This document shows positions 36,194 through 44,177 of a stretch of DNA of 64,000 nucleotides, piece by piece; position 1 is the first letter of the stretch; every line of letters starts with the position of its first letter. This stretch comes from Microlunatus elymi (GTDB taxonomy: Bacteria > Actinomycetota > Actinomycetes > Propionibacteriales > Propionibacteriaceae). A model generated the notes under the pieces. The model did no database searches. It was not told the origin of the DNA and saw only the letters and a program-made list of their open reading frames with translations. The stretch spans positions 434,001 through 498,000 of the forward strand of contig NZ_CP041692.1 in assembly GCF_007362775.1 (NCBI RefSeq), written 5' to 3'. The translations under genes were made by a program, and so were the position numbers.

Positions 36194-36222
36194 AGGCAGC
36201 CGGGTAAGGAACCCGACTGCCT
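36194..36222 (-). terminator. Hairpin terminator of the 36243-36593 gene
   Basis: AGGCAG and CGGGT (36194-36205, one mismatch) pair with ACCCG and CTGCCT (36211-36222) around a 5-nt loop. On the reverse strand the stem is followed by a T-rich stretch (TTTCGTCGTTTC), as in a rho-independent terminator, 20 bp after the stop codon. Confidence 0.75.
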
Positions 36223-36242
36223 CACGAGGTTGCTGCTGGGGC

Positions 36243-36593
36243 TCAGCTGCAGGTGTAGGTGACGCCACCCTCGACATGTACGCCGGGGCCGAGATCGGCG
36301 CAGTGGCCGGCGACCTTCACTGCCACCACGATCACGATGATGGTGACGATGATCGAGATCGCGGTCAGGATGCCGCCGATGATGATGCCGGCCAGTGCCG
36401 GGGTGTTCTTGAAGCCGGCCTTCTTGGACTTGGTGAACGCGATGATGCTGATGATCAAACCGATCACGTTGGCGACGATCGACAGCACCAGGCCGACGAT
36501 GCCGAGGGTGCGGCCGGGATCCTGCGCGACCGGCATGTAGCCGCCGGGCGGCGGTGCCGGCTGGAAGTTGCTCGGTGGCTGGGCGTTGCTCAT
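36243..36593 (-). CDS. Small DUF4190-like membrane protein, paralogue
   Basis: 116 aa, a paralogue of the gene at 34969-35313: DPGRTLGIVGLVLSIVA and DLGPGVHVEGG are nearly shared, and both end CS. A Pro/Gln-rich N-terminus (QPPSNFQPAPPPGGY) precedes two membrane helices. The ribosome site AAGGAGAA precedes ATG 36593. The pair flanks a DinB gene, consistent with duplication and insertion. Function unknown. Confidence 0.77.
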   Translation of the reverse strand: MSNAQPPSNFQPAPPPGGYMPVAQDPGRTLGIVGLVLSIVANVIGLIISIIAFTKSKKAGFKNTPALAGIIIGGILTAISIIVTIIVIVVAVKVAGHCADLGPGVHVEGGVTYTCS

Positions 36594-36847
36594 GGTGGTT
36601 CTCCTTGGAAGTTCGGGCAGCGCGCCATCGGGAAACTGACGGGGCGCATCGGACCCGAGGAATTGCCGCCCCGACCCCGATCGGCTCCGCCGATCCTGGT
36701 GAAAACAACCGACGGAGGCGCGCGAAGAATATCGCGACACGGTTGACTTGTGCCAAATTCCGAGGCGGCTGTGAAATTGATGTGGATTGTCGGCGGGGCG
36801 CCTCGTACGAGTGGAAGCGACTTGAATCCATCGGGGAGGCTGTAGGC

Positions 36848-37714
36848 ATGTCTTTGACCACCGAACGTCCGATGGCCGCGCAACAGGGCGGATATCAACA
36901 GCCGCGACCGCGGAAACTGTCGTGGAATCTCCGCAGCGCGATGCCGGTGTTCGTGGTGGCCGTGCTGGGCGTTCTGGCGACGACGTGGGTGGCGCTCTAC
37001 ACCACTCGCGGCCAGCTCTACGACCAGACGGCGATGCGGGTGCTGGACAGCGGCAACGGCAGTACCGCCAACGCACACCTGGTCCAACTGCTGCAGCAGG
37101 TGAGCGTCGGCGGGACCGCGATCGCGTTGGCGATCATGGCCGGGGTCGCGGTGCTGCGCGGACGTTTCCGGCTGGCGCTGGCCGCGGGTGTGCTGGTGGT
37201 CGGTGCGAACGTCACCACTCAGCTGCTGAAGCGGTACGTGCTCGAGCGGCCCGATCTCGGGCAGGGCGCGGTCAATTCTCTGCCCAGCGGGCACACCACG
37301 GTGGTCTTCTCGCTCGTCCTGGCCGCCGTCCTGGTGTCGCCGCGGGCGCTGCGCTGGCTGGTGGTGCTGATCGGTTCTGCGGTCGGCGGGCTGACCGGGC
37401 TGGCGACCGTGATCGCCGGTTGGCATCGTCCCAGTGACGTGGTCGCCGGGCTGTTGGTGACCCTGGCCTGGGCCGCTCTGGTCAGCGGATTGCTGACCGG
37501 TGGACCGCGGGACGGCCGGATCGGCCACAGCGGGATGTTCGCCGCCCTGCTCGGAGGCGCGCTGGCCGCACTCGGTGTGATCATCTACGGCTTCGGCTGG
37601 TCGGCCGCCGCCGATGCGTCGAAGGTGATCCCGTTCACCGCGGCGGTGATTGCCGGCGTGGCGGCGTTGGCCGTCGGCGGCTACGCGCAACTGGTGTCTC
37701 GTACCTCCAATTAG
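36848..37714 (+). CDS. PAP2 family phosphatase
   Basis: 288-aa membrane protein with the PAP2 motifs KRYVLERPDL (motif 1), LPSGHTTV (motif 2) and AGWHRPSDV (motif 3, with the conserved His and Asp but lacking the usual Ser-Arg just before). It should dephosphorylate lipid phosphates on the outer side of the membrane. ATG 36848 follows GGGAGG. A 254-bp gap upstream separates it from the divergent small membrane protein. Confidence 0.88.
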   Translation: MSLTTERPMAAQQGGYQQPRPRKLSWNLRSAMPVFVVAVLGVLATTWVALYTTRGQLYDQTAMRVLDSGNGSTANAHLVQLLQQVSVGGTAIALAIMAGVAVLRGRFRLALAAGVLVVGANVTTQLLKRYVLERPDLGQGAVNSLPSGHTTVVFSLVLAAVLVSPRALRWLVVLIGSAVGGLTGLATVIAGWHRPSDVVAGLLVTLAWAALVSGLLTGGPRDGRIGHSGMFAALLGGALAALGVIIYGFGWSAAADASKVIPFTAAVIAGVAALAVGGYAQLVSRTSN

Positions 37715-37782
37715 CTTGCTGGCGCGACGCCTCTTTGTCGCTGATCCAGGCTGACACCTCGAGCGTCCGGCAAGATGAGACG

Positions 37783-38283
37783 GTGAACGGCTGGAAGCGG
37801 CTACTGCGCGGCATCGTCGCCGTCGTGCTTGCTGTGGTCGTCTACTTCCTGGTTCCGTTGGGCGAGGGGCACGACAACGTGGTCGTCCGCGCCGTGCTCA
37901 CTGTGACCTTTCTCTTGCTGCTGGTGGCGCTGGTGATCTGGCAGATGGGACGCCAGGTCCGCGACCCGAACAGCCGGGTTGACGGGCTCGCGCTCGCGGT
38001 GGTCGTGGCCGTGCTGGGCTTCGCGCTCGGGTTCTACCGGATGGCCCTGTCGCAGCCGGGCCAGATCATCGGCCTGCAGACCCGAGTCGATGCCCTTTAC
38101 TTCACCCTGACCACGCTGCTCACCATCGGCTACGGCGACATCCATGCCGCCGGGCAGGAAGCGCGGGTGCTGGTGATCGTGCAGATGGTCTTCAACGTGG
38201 TCGTGTTGGCCACCGCGGCGTCGCTGCTGACCAGTCGGTTGCGGACTCGTGCCGAGGAGCGGCGCGAGTCCAAGCGTGGCTGA
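37783..38283 (+). CDS. Two-helix potassium channel (Ion_trans_2)
   Basis: 166 aa. The selectivity filter TLLTIGYGD lies between the last two of four membrane helices, as in simple bacterial K+ channels; no RCK domain follows. GTG 37783 is favoured; TTG 37735 would add 16 polar residues. It ends about 240 bp before rpsF and lies in the same direction, but the structured rpsF leader suggests separate transcription. Confidence 0.85.
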   Translation: MNGWKRLLRGIVAVVLAVVVYFLVPLGEGHDNVVVRAVLTVTFLLLLVALVIWQMGRQVRDPNSRVDGLALAVVVAVLGFALGFYRMALSQPGQIIGLQTRVDALYFTLTTLLTIGYGDIHAAGQEARVLVIVQMVFNVVVLATAASLLTSRLRTRAEERRESKRG

Positions 38284-38472
38284 GCGTGCCGGATCCCATT
38301 TACCAGCATGCTGCTCCAGTTGCGCCGGCCTGGCCGAGATCGGGCAGCGCAGGGCCACTGGCGCAGCATTCTTATGATCCGTCGTCGTCGATTAGCTCCG
38401 CCGGTCACTGCCCGGTAGTCTTGGCGGCTGGCCCAGCGCGATCCGAACGCGCAGGGGCCGAGCAACGCCCTC

Positions 38473-38503
38473 CTGTCATGGGGACGTCCCATGACCGCAA
38501 CAG
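38473..38503 (+). promoter_or_regulatory. Structured leader of rpsF (possible S6:S18 site)
   Basis: CATGGG (38477-38482) and CCCATG (38488-38493) form a stem with loop GACGT. CTGT (38473-38476) can pair with ACAG (38500-38503), leaving a one-sided bulge ACCGCA that contains CCG. This is the shape of the S6:S18 autoregulatory RNA. An alternative fold extends the inner stem to 8 bp. The rpsF ribosome site GGAGGAGGAG begins about 10 nt later. Confidence 0.5.
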
Positions 38504-38526
38504 ACCAGAGGAGGAGGAGAACGCGT

Positions 38527-38817
38527 ATGCGCAAGTACGAGGTCATGATCATCATCGACCCGGACACCGACGAGCGGCAGGTTCCTGGCACGCTCGACAA
38601 CTATTTGAAGGTGATCACCGACGCCGGCGGTTCCGTCGAGAACATCGACATCTGGGGTCGTCGCCGGTTGGCGTACGAGATCCAGAAGAAGCCGGAAGGC
38701 ATCTACGCGGTGGTCAACCTGACCGCCACCCCGGCCGACGTGCAGGAGCTGGATCGTCAGCTCGGCATCAACGAGTCGATCATGCGGACCAAGGTTCTTC
38801 GCACCGATCACTCCTGA
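38527..38817 (+). CDS. rpsF: Ribosomal protein bS6
   Basis: 96 aa, full length for actinobacterial S6: [40 protein letters not shown] and [11 protein letters not shown] are conserved. It binds the 30S platform together with bS18. The strong ribosome site GGAGGAGGAG decides ATG 38527 over the in-frame ATG 38491. First gene of rpsF-ssb-rpsR-rplI. Confidence 0.98.
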   Translation: MRKYEVMIIIDPDTDERQVPGTLDNYLKVITDAGGSVENIDIWGRRRLAYEIQKKPEGIYAVVNLTATPADVQELDRQLGINESIMRTKVLRTDHS

Positions 38818-38913
38818 GCTGGGGACAACCGGCAGCCAACTGTCGGTGGTCCGTGACACAGTGGGGATCCACCTCGTTCCAAGGGTCGATCGACGTGAAC
38901 GTCCACGTGGAGA

Positions 38914-38919
38914 TTGACA
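38914..38919 (+). promoter_or_regulatory. Possible -35 element before ssb
   Basis: The 166-bp gap between rpsF and ssb contains a perfect TTGACA; 18 bp later stands CACATT, a weak -10 candidate. ssb may therefore have its own promoter in addition to the rpsF one. Confidence 0.3.
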
Positions 38920-38983
38920 CCTGGATGAGGCGACATCCACATTCGGTACGGACCGACCAAACCGCTGATCACCGGAGACTCTT

Positions 38984-39598
38984 ATGGCAGGCGAAACCGT
39001 CATCACCCTCGTCGGCAATCTGACCGCCGACCCGGAGCTGCGCTTCACCCCGTCGGGTGCGGCCGTGGCCAACTTCACCGTCGCCTCGACGCCGCGGACG
39101 TTCGATCGTCAGACGAACGAGTGGCGCGACGGGGAGGCGATGTTCATCAACTGCGCCGTCTGGCGGCAGGCAGCTGAGAATGTTGCGGAGTCCTTGCAGA
39201 AGGGCATGCGGGTGATCGTGCAGGGTCGCCTGAAGTCGCGCAGCTACGAGACCCGCGAGGGCGAGCGGCGTACCGTCTTCGAGATCGACGTCGACGAGAT
39301 CGGCCCGGCGCTGAAGTACGCGACCGCCAAGGTCACCCGTACCAGCAGCGGCGGCGGTCAAGGTCAGCGCGGCGGCGGTTACGGCGGCAACGCCGGCGGC
39401 CCGGCCAACTCGGGCGGCGGCTACGGCAACAATGCCGGCGCCCCGGCCAACACCGGCGGCGGTTCCTACGGCGGCAACAACTCCGATCCGTGGGCCACCA
39501 ACAGCGGTGGGGGCAACAACGGTGGGGGCAACAACGGCGGCGGCATGGCGGGCAACGACCCGTGGGCCACCAACGCCAACGAAGAGCCCCCGTTCTGA
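38984..39598 (+). CDS. ssb: Single-stranded DNA-binding protein
   Basis: 204 aa. The OB fold (residues 1-110: [57 protein letters not shown]) is followed by a Gly/Asn-rich linker in which DPWATN appears twice, and the acidic tip NEEPPF that binds partner proteins. It coats single-stranded DNA in replication and repair. Placed between rpsF and rpsR as in other actinobacteria. Confidence 0.98.
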   Translation: MAGETVITLVGNLTADPELRFTPSGAAVANFTVASTPRTFDRQTNEWRDGEAMFINCAVWRQAAENVAESLQKGMRVIVQGRLKSRSYETREGERRTVFEIDVDEIGPALKYATAKVTRTSSGGGQGQRGGGYGGNAGGPANSGGGYGNNAGAPANTGGGSYGGNNSDPWATNSGGGNNGGGNNGGGMAGNDPWATNANEEPPF

Positions 39599-39655
39599 TC
39601 GCCAAGCAGTAATCGGAAGGTCCCCAGCAAGGCGGCGGGCCGTCCATCGGGAAAG

Positions 39656-39678
39656 ATCCCTGAGCCTGTCGAAGGGCC
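39656..39678. repeat. Dispersed repeat (TGTCGAAGGGCC core) in the ssb-rpsR gap
   Basis: The sequence around CCTGAGCCTGTCGAAGGG in the 148-bp gap between ssb and rpsR matches, with few changes, the copy inside the ECF42 sigma gene at 15391-15415. This is a well-spread intergenic element of actinobacteria and other bacteria; what it does is not settled. Confidence 0.75.
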
Positions 39679-39746
39679 GATCCCAACCACAGAAACCAAC
39701 TGGCACATTCCGGCGACAGCCGGGCTCATAGAAGGAGAGCACCACA

Positions 39747-39983
39747 ATGGCCAATGCACCAGCCGTACAGCGCAAGCCGAAGAAGAAGGCGAATCCGCTG
39801 CGCGCAGGCCAGCCCATCGATTACAAGGACACCGCGACCCTGCGGAAGTTCATCTCCGAGCGGGGCAAGATCCGCGCTCGCCGGGTGACCGGTCTGAGTG
39901 TCCAGGAGCAGCGCAAGGTCGCGATCGCGATCAAGAACGCCCGCGAGATGGCGTTGCTGCCGTACGCCTCGACCGCTCGCTGA
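39747..39983 (+). CDS. rpsR: Ribosomal protein bS18, cysteine-free form
   Basis: 78 aa. The body ([41 protein letters not shown]) is standard S18. The zinc-ribbon cysteines of the C+ form are absent: [12 protein letters not shown] replaces the CxxC region and VTGLSVQEQ replaces the second cysteine site. It is thus a zinc-independent C- type encoded in the main operon. Preceded by GAAGGAGAG. Confidence 0.96.
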   Translation: MANAPAVQRKPKKKANPLRAGQPIDYKDTATLRKFISERGKIRARRVTGLSVQEQRKVAIAIKNAREMALLPYASTAR

Positions 39984-40002
39984 GCTGAGTAGGAGAACGA
40001 AT

Positions 40003-40452
40003 ATGAAGCTCATTCTGACTGCGCCGGTGGAGAACCTCGGCGTCGCCGGCGACATCATCGAGGTCAAGGACGGCTACGGCCGCAACTACCTGGTCCCGCG
40101 CGGTTTCGCGATCAGCTGGACCAAGGGTGCCGAGAAGCAGATCGAGGGCATCAAGCGGGCGCGCGACGCGCGGGAGATCCGCGGCATCGAGCACGCCCAG
40201 CAGGTCCGCGATCAGCTCGAGCAGATCTCGGTCGAGGTCCCGGTCCGGGCCTCGGAGTCGGGCAAGCTGTTCGGCGCAGTGACCCCGTCACTGATCGTGG
40301 CCGGCATCAAGAAGTCCGGTGGTCCGGCGCTCGACAAGCGCTCGGTCCAGGTCGACAAGCCGATCCGCCAGCTCGGCTCGCACAAGGTCGGCATCAAGTT
40401 GCACGACGCAGTGACCGCCCACGTCGGCGTCACCGTGGTCGCCGACGCCTGA
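40003..40452 (+). CDS. rplI: Ribosomal protein bL9
   Basis: 149 aa: MKLILTAPVENLGVAGDIIEVKDGYGRNYLVPRGFA is the N-terminal L9 domain, then the long linking helix and the C-terminal domain ending in VTVVADA. ATG 40003 has AGGAG at good distance. Last gene of the operon, followed 32 bp later by a strong terminator. In mycobacteria dnaB follows soon after; here it does not. Confidence 0.97.
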   Translation: MKLILTAPVENLGVAGDIIEVKDGYGRNYLVPRGFAISWTKGAEKQIEGIKRARDAREIRGIEHAQQVRDQLEQISVEVPVRASESGKLFGAVTPSLIVAGIKKSGGPALDKRSVQVDKPIRQLGSHKVGIKLHDAVTAHVGVTVVADA

Positions 40453-40483
40453 TCGGTTCGACACCGGAACTACAGCGCAACAT

Positions 40484-40515
40484 CAGAAGGGCGGCTCTTC
40501 GGAGCCGCCCTTCTG
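40484..40515 (+). terminator. Terminator of the rpsF-rplI operon
   Basis: CAGAAGGGCGGCTC (40484-40497) and its perfect complement (40502-40515) enclose the stable loop TTCG. It is 31 bp after the rplI stop codon. No long T-run follows, which is common in high-GC actinobacteria. Confidence 0.9.
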
Positions 40516-40552
40516 CATGCTGGCGATGTGACCCTGCGGCCCGCAGGGTGGT

Positions 40553-40730
40553 GTGTTCGTTTTCCCGCCGCAGTTGGGTTCTGGAGCGTCGGAGCGGCGT
40601 GCCGACTGTTCGTTTTCCAGCCGGTGTTGGGTTCTGGGTGCGGTTGGGGCTCGAGGTGTGTTCGTTCTCCCGCCGGAGTCGGCTTCTGTGCGCGTCGGAG
40701 GCGCGGGCGGGCTTGTTTCCAGCCGAATGT
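40553..40730. repeat. Four degenerate tandem repeats, period 52-53 bp
   Basis: Copies start at 40553, 40606 and 40658, each about 32 bp with the core TTCGTTTTCCNGCCG and, further on, GTTGGGTTCTGG; a shorter fourth copy lies near 40710. Variable stretches of about 20 bp separate them. The array fills much of the 424-bp gap between rplI and the glutamate-synthase-like gene. I see no gene in this gap. Confidence 0.8.
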
Positions 40731-40876
40731 CCCGACCCCGGCCCTTCGGAGCGAGCTGCGGGTCGCGCTTCGGGCAGGTCACGCGATGCGGTGGGGTTAC
40801 GGATGGGACGATCGGGCGACCAGGTCGACCGGCGCGGCGTGGACGGATCGGCTGATGCGGAACGAGGGGGACAAGG

Positions 40877-42421
40877 ATGGGCGGAGCGAAGAAGGCAGGA
40901 GTTGCTGCCGGTACGACGGCGGGCATCGCGGCAGCGGTGGCGGCCTGGGATCTGCTGCAGCGCAAGCATTCGGTGCTGCGCAACTATCCGATCGTCGGCC
41001 ACCTGCGCTATCTGCTGGAGGACATCCGGCCGGAGGTCCAGCAGTACTTCATCGAGCGCAACACCGACGGCCGCCCGTACGATCGCGACGTCCGATCGAT
41101 CATCTACGAACGCGCCAAGGGCATCCACGGCGAGCAGGCGTTCGGCACCGAACGCGACGTCAACCGGGCCGGCTACGAGTTTCTGCTGCATTCGGTGGCG
41201 CCGCTCGATCCGCCGGACGACCCGCCGCGGGTGCTGATCGGCGGTCCGGACTGCAGCAAGCCGTACAGCATGGCTCTGCTGAACGTGTCGGCGATGAGCT
41301 TCGGCGCGCTCTCGGCCAACGCGATCCGGGCGCTCAACAAGGGCTCCAAGCTCGGCGGGTTCGCGCACGACACCGGCGAGGGCGGGCTGTCGCCGTACCA
41401 CTTGGAGAACGGCGGCGATCTGGTCTGGGAGATCGGCTCCGGCTACTTCTCCACCCGGACCAAGGACGGGCACTTCGATCCGGGTCAGTTCGTGGAGAAC
41501 AGTTCGCACGAACAGGTGAAGGCGGTGTCGCTGAAGCTGTCGCAGGGTGCGAAGCCGGGCATCGGCGGGGTGCTCCCGGCGGCCAAGGTCAGCGCCGAGA
41601 TCGCCCGCATCCGCAACGTACCGCAGGGCCAGAAATGCGTCAGCCCGCCCGGTCATCGGGTCTTCTCCACGCCGGTCGAACTGATCGAATTCATCGCCAG
41701 GATGCGAGAGCTGTCCGGTGGCAAACCGGCCGGCTTCAAGCTGTGCGTCGGCAATCGGCAGGACGTCCTGGCCATCTGCAAGGCCATCCTGCAGGTCGGT
41801 ACGGCGCCGGACTTCATCATCGTCGACGGTTCCGAGGGCGGCACCGCGGCCGCTCCGCTGGAGTACGAGGACCATGTCGGGATGCCGCTGACCGAAGGGC
41901 TGATGCTGCTCCACAACGCGCTGGTCGGCACCGGGTTGCGGGACCGGATCAAGCTCGGTGCCAGCGGCAAGGTCGCCACCGGCAGCGACATCGTCAAGCG
42001 GATGATCCAGGGCGCCGACTACACCAACGCGGCCCGGGCGATGATGATGGCGATCGGTTGCATCCAGTCCCAGCGCTGTCACACCGATCGTTGCCCGGTC
42101 GGCGTCGCCACCCAGAATCCGCGCCGATCCAGGGCACTGGACGTGGCCGACAAGAGTCAGCGGGTGTACCGCTATCAGCAGGCGACCGTTGCCGAGGCGA
42201 TGTCGATGATGGCGTCGATGGGCGTTCGTACGCCCGAGCAGTTGAACCCGCATCAGTTGCGTCGCAACGTGTCCGAGGTGGAGAACCATTCCTACGCCGA
42301 ACTGTACGAGTGGCTGCACCCGGGCGAGCTGCTGTCCGATCCGCCGGCGAGCTGGCTGGGCGACTGGGCCGCAGCGTCCGCCGATCACTTCCCCAGCCCG
42401 TACGTCGGCACCCACGCGTGA
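40877..42421 (+). CDS. FMN-binding glutamate synthase-like protein
   Basis: 514 aa. The central GltB-type TIM barrel (SAMSFGALSANAIRALNKGSKL, VSPPGHRVFSTPVELIEFI, IIVDGSEGGTAAAPLEYEDH) binds FMN, and Cys-X5-Cys-X4-Cys in GCIQSQRCHTDRCPVG fits a 3Fe-4S cluster. An N-terminal hydrophobic segment (about 7-25) may anchor it. It lacks the glutaminase domain of true glutamate synthase, so the substrate is unknown. Confidence 0.88.
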   Translation: MGGAKKAGVAAGTTAGIAAAVAAWDLLQRKHSVLRNYPIVGHLRYLLEDIRPEVQQYFIERNTDGRPYDRDVRSIIYERAKGIHGEQAFGTERDVNRAGYEFLLHSVAPLDPPDDPPRVLIGGPDCSKPYSMALLNVSAMSFGALSANAIRALNKGSKLGGFAHDTGEGGLSPYHLENGGDLVWEIGSGYFSTRTKDGHFDPGQFVENSSHEQVKAVSLKLSQGAKPGIGGVLPAAKVSAEIARIRNVPQGQKCVSPPGHRVFSTPVELIEFIARMRELSGGKPAGFKLCVGNRQDVLAICKAILQVGTAPDFIIVDGSEGGTAAAPLEYEDHVGMPLTEGLMLLHNALVGTGLRDRIKLGASGKVATGSDIVKRMIQGADYTNAARAMMMAIGCIQSQRCHTDRCPVGVATQNPRRSRALDVADKSQRVYRYQQATVAEAMSMMASMGVRTPEQLNPHQLRRNVSEVENHSYAELYEWLHPGELLSDPPASWLGDWAAASADHFPSPYVGTHA

Positions 42422-42493
42422 CCGGTTCGACCCGCTTCGTCGGCTGCCGGAGTGGGTACGTCACGCGCGATGTCAACGCCGAAGGAGAGCGAC

Positions 42494-43042
42494 ATGCCTG
42501 TGACCGACAAGCGAGCCCTGGTAGTTACCACCGACTTCGGAGTGGAGGAGGCCGAGCTGGTCTCGCCGACCAAGGACCTGCGTGACGCCGGTGTCGACGT
42601 GACGGTCGCATCCAGCACCGGCAAGACGATCCAGACCGTCAACGGGGACAAGGAATGGGCCTCGACGGTCGAGCCGGACAGTCCGCTGGAGGGGCTCCGC
42701 GCCGAGGACTACGACATCGTGATCATCCCCGGCGGGACGGTGAACGCCGACACCCTGCGCGGCAACGAACAACTGCAGGAGTTGCTCCGGGAAACGGCCA
42801 GCGCCCAGAAGCCGATCGCGGCGATCTGCCACGGACCGTGGACCTTGATCGATGCCGGGCTGGCGCGCGGCAAGACCCTCACCTCGTACCCGAGTCTGCG
42901 CCTGGACCTGATCAACGCCGGCGCAACCTGGGAAGATCAGCAGCTGCAGCGCTGTACGGCCAACGGCTGGGTGCTGCTCACCTCCCGCAACCCGGGCGAC
43001 CTGGACGCCTTCAACGCGGCCATCATCGACGAACTCGGCTGA
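42494..43042 (+). CDS. DJ-1/PfpI family protein
   Basis: 182 aa. The nucleophile elbow AAICHGPW has the catalytic Cys and following His of PfpI/YhbO proteins, and the early acid is in FGVEEAEL. Members act as deglycases, proteases or chaperones under stress. ATG 42494 follows AAGGAGAG. The 3' end overlaps the converging LacI gene by 20 bp. Confidence 0.92.
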   Translation: MPVTDKRALVVTTDFGVEEAELVSPTKDLRDAGVDVTVASSTGKTIQTVNGDKEWASTVEPDSPLEGLRAEDYDIVIIPGGTVNADTLRGNEQLQELLRETASAQKPIAAICHGPWTLIDAGLARGKTLTSYPSLRLDLINAGATWEDQQLQRCTANGWVLLTSRNPGDLDAFNAAIIDELG

Positions 43043-44075
43043 CCGGAGCGGCCGGTGCGGCGGTGCTGCCTCGGACGACCAACTCCGGGGTCGGCGCCTG
43101 CACGGTGACGGGTTTGCGCTGAGCCATCGACTCGATCAACGTACGAGCGACGATCGAACCGAATTCGAAGGTGTCTCGATGCAGCGCGGTCAGCGGCGGA
43201 TGGGTGAGTCGCGTCAGCGGCGAATCGTCGAACGACACCAGCGACATCTCTTCAGGCACGGCGATTCCGGACTCCTGCAACGCCGCCAGACCGGCCAGCG
43301 CCATCACGTCGCTGTCGTAGATCACTGCGGTGGCGCCGAAGTCTCCGGCCAGCAACTTCCGGGTCAGATCCGACGACTGATGATCGGAATAGTCGGTGGC
43401 CAGCGAGCGCGTCCACTCCAGGTCTCCGCGACGCCGCGCATTGCGCAGCACCCGGATCCGTCGTTGGGTGTGCAGGTAGGACGCGGTGCCGCAGACATGG
43501 GCGATCCGACGATGTCCCAACCCCACAAGGTGATCCAGGCAGCTGCGCATCGCCGCGGTGTCGTCGGCCCAGACACTGCTGAGTCCTCCGGCGGTCTCCG
43601 GTTCGCCGATCACCACCCCGGGCAGTTCAAGATCATTCAGCGCGGCTGTTCGCGGGTCGTCCGGGGTCGGATCCATCAGCACGAATCCGTCCACCCGGCG
43701 CTCGAGCCACCAGCGGCGATAGCTGGCGAGCTCCTCCTCGACCGAGCCGACGATGAAGGTCTGCAGGCTGATGCCATGCTCGGCCAGTTCCGCCGACAGG
43801 CCGGAGCTGAGCTGGGCGTAGAACGGTTCGACGCCGAGGGTCCGCATCGGCCGGTTGACGATCATGCCGACCGACTCCGCACGCGACTGACGCAGCGACC
43901 GGGCCGCATGGTGCGGATGCCAGCCGAGATCGTCGGCTGCCTTCTTGATCCGCTCTCTGGTCTGTTCGCTGACCCCCGGGGATCCGTTCAAGGCAAAGGA
44001 AACAGCGCCCTTGGACACGCCAGCACGATCAGCGACATCGGCGATCGTCGGTCGCCGGGCCCGGCCCTTCTGCAT
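43023..44075 (-). CDS. LacI family transcriptional regulator
   Basis: 350 aa. The helix-turn-helix and hinge (PTIADVADRAGVSKGAVSFALNGSPGVSEQTRERI in parts) are followed by a sugar-binding periplasmic-type domain (VDGFVLMDPTPDDPR, VIYDSDVMALAGLAAL, SLVSFDDSPLTRLTHPPLTAL). It lies 0.9 kb from the amino-sugar ABC transporter on the same strand and is a reasonable candidate to repress it. Confidence 0.92.
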   Translation of the reverse strand: MQKGRARRPTIADVADRAGVSKGAVSFALNGSPGVSEQTRERIKKAADDLGWHPHHAARSLRQSRAESVGMIVNRPMRTLGVEPFYAQLSSGLSAELAEHGISLQTFIVGSVEEELASYRRWWLERRVDGFVLMDPTPDDPRTAALNDLELPGVVIGEPETAGGLSSVWADDTAAMRSCLDHLVGLGHRRIAHVCGTASYLHTQRRIRVLRNARRRGDLEWTRSLATDYSDHQSSDLTRKLLAGDFGATAVIYDSDVMALAGLAALQESGIAVPEEMSLVSFDDSPLTRLTHPPLTALHRDTFEFGSIVARTLIESMAQRKPVTVQAPTPELVVRGSTAAPAAPVSRVRR

Positions 44076-44177
44076 CTCTGGAACTGTATCGGTTTATCAC
44101 CGGTCCCATTCCGGAATCGACACACCCACCGGATATCGAGCCGGTCGGTCGCCCGGTACGGCTCGATGACCAGATTG

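Noticed and set aside
5371-38526. Integrated phage or integrative element
   Set aside because: No integrase, att-like repeats, portal, capsid or conjugation genes were found in the block.
40553-40730. CRISPR array
   Set aside because: Repeats are degenerate, spacers are only about 20 bp, and no cas genes are present.
40430-42415. A 661-codon open frame on the minus strand
   Set aside because: Antisense to the glutamate-synthase-like gene, which has clear FMN and Fe-S motifs.
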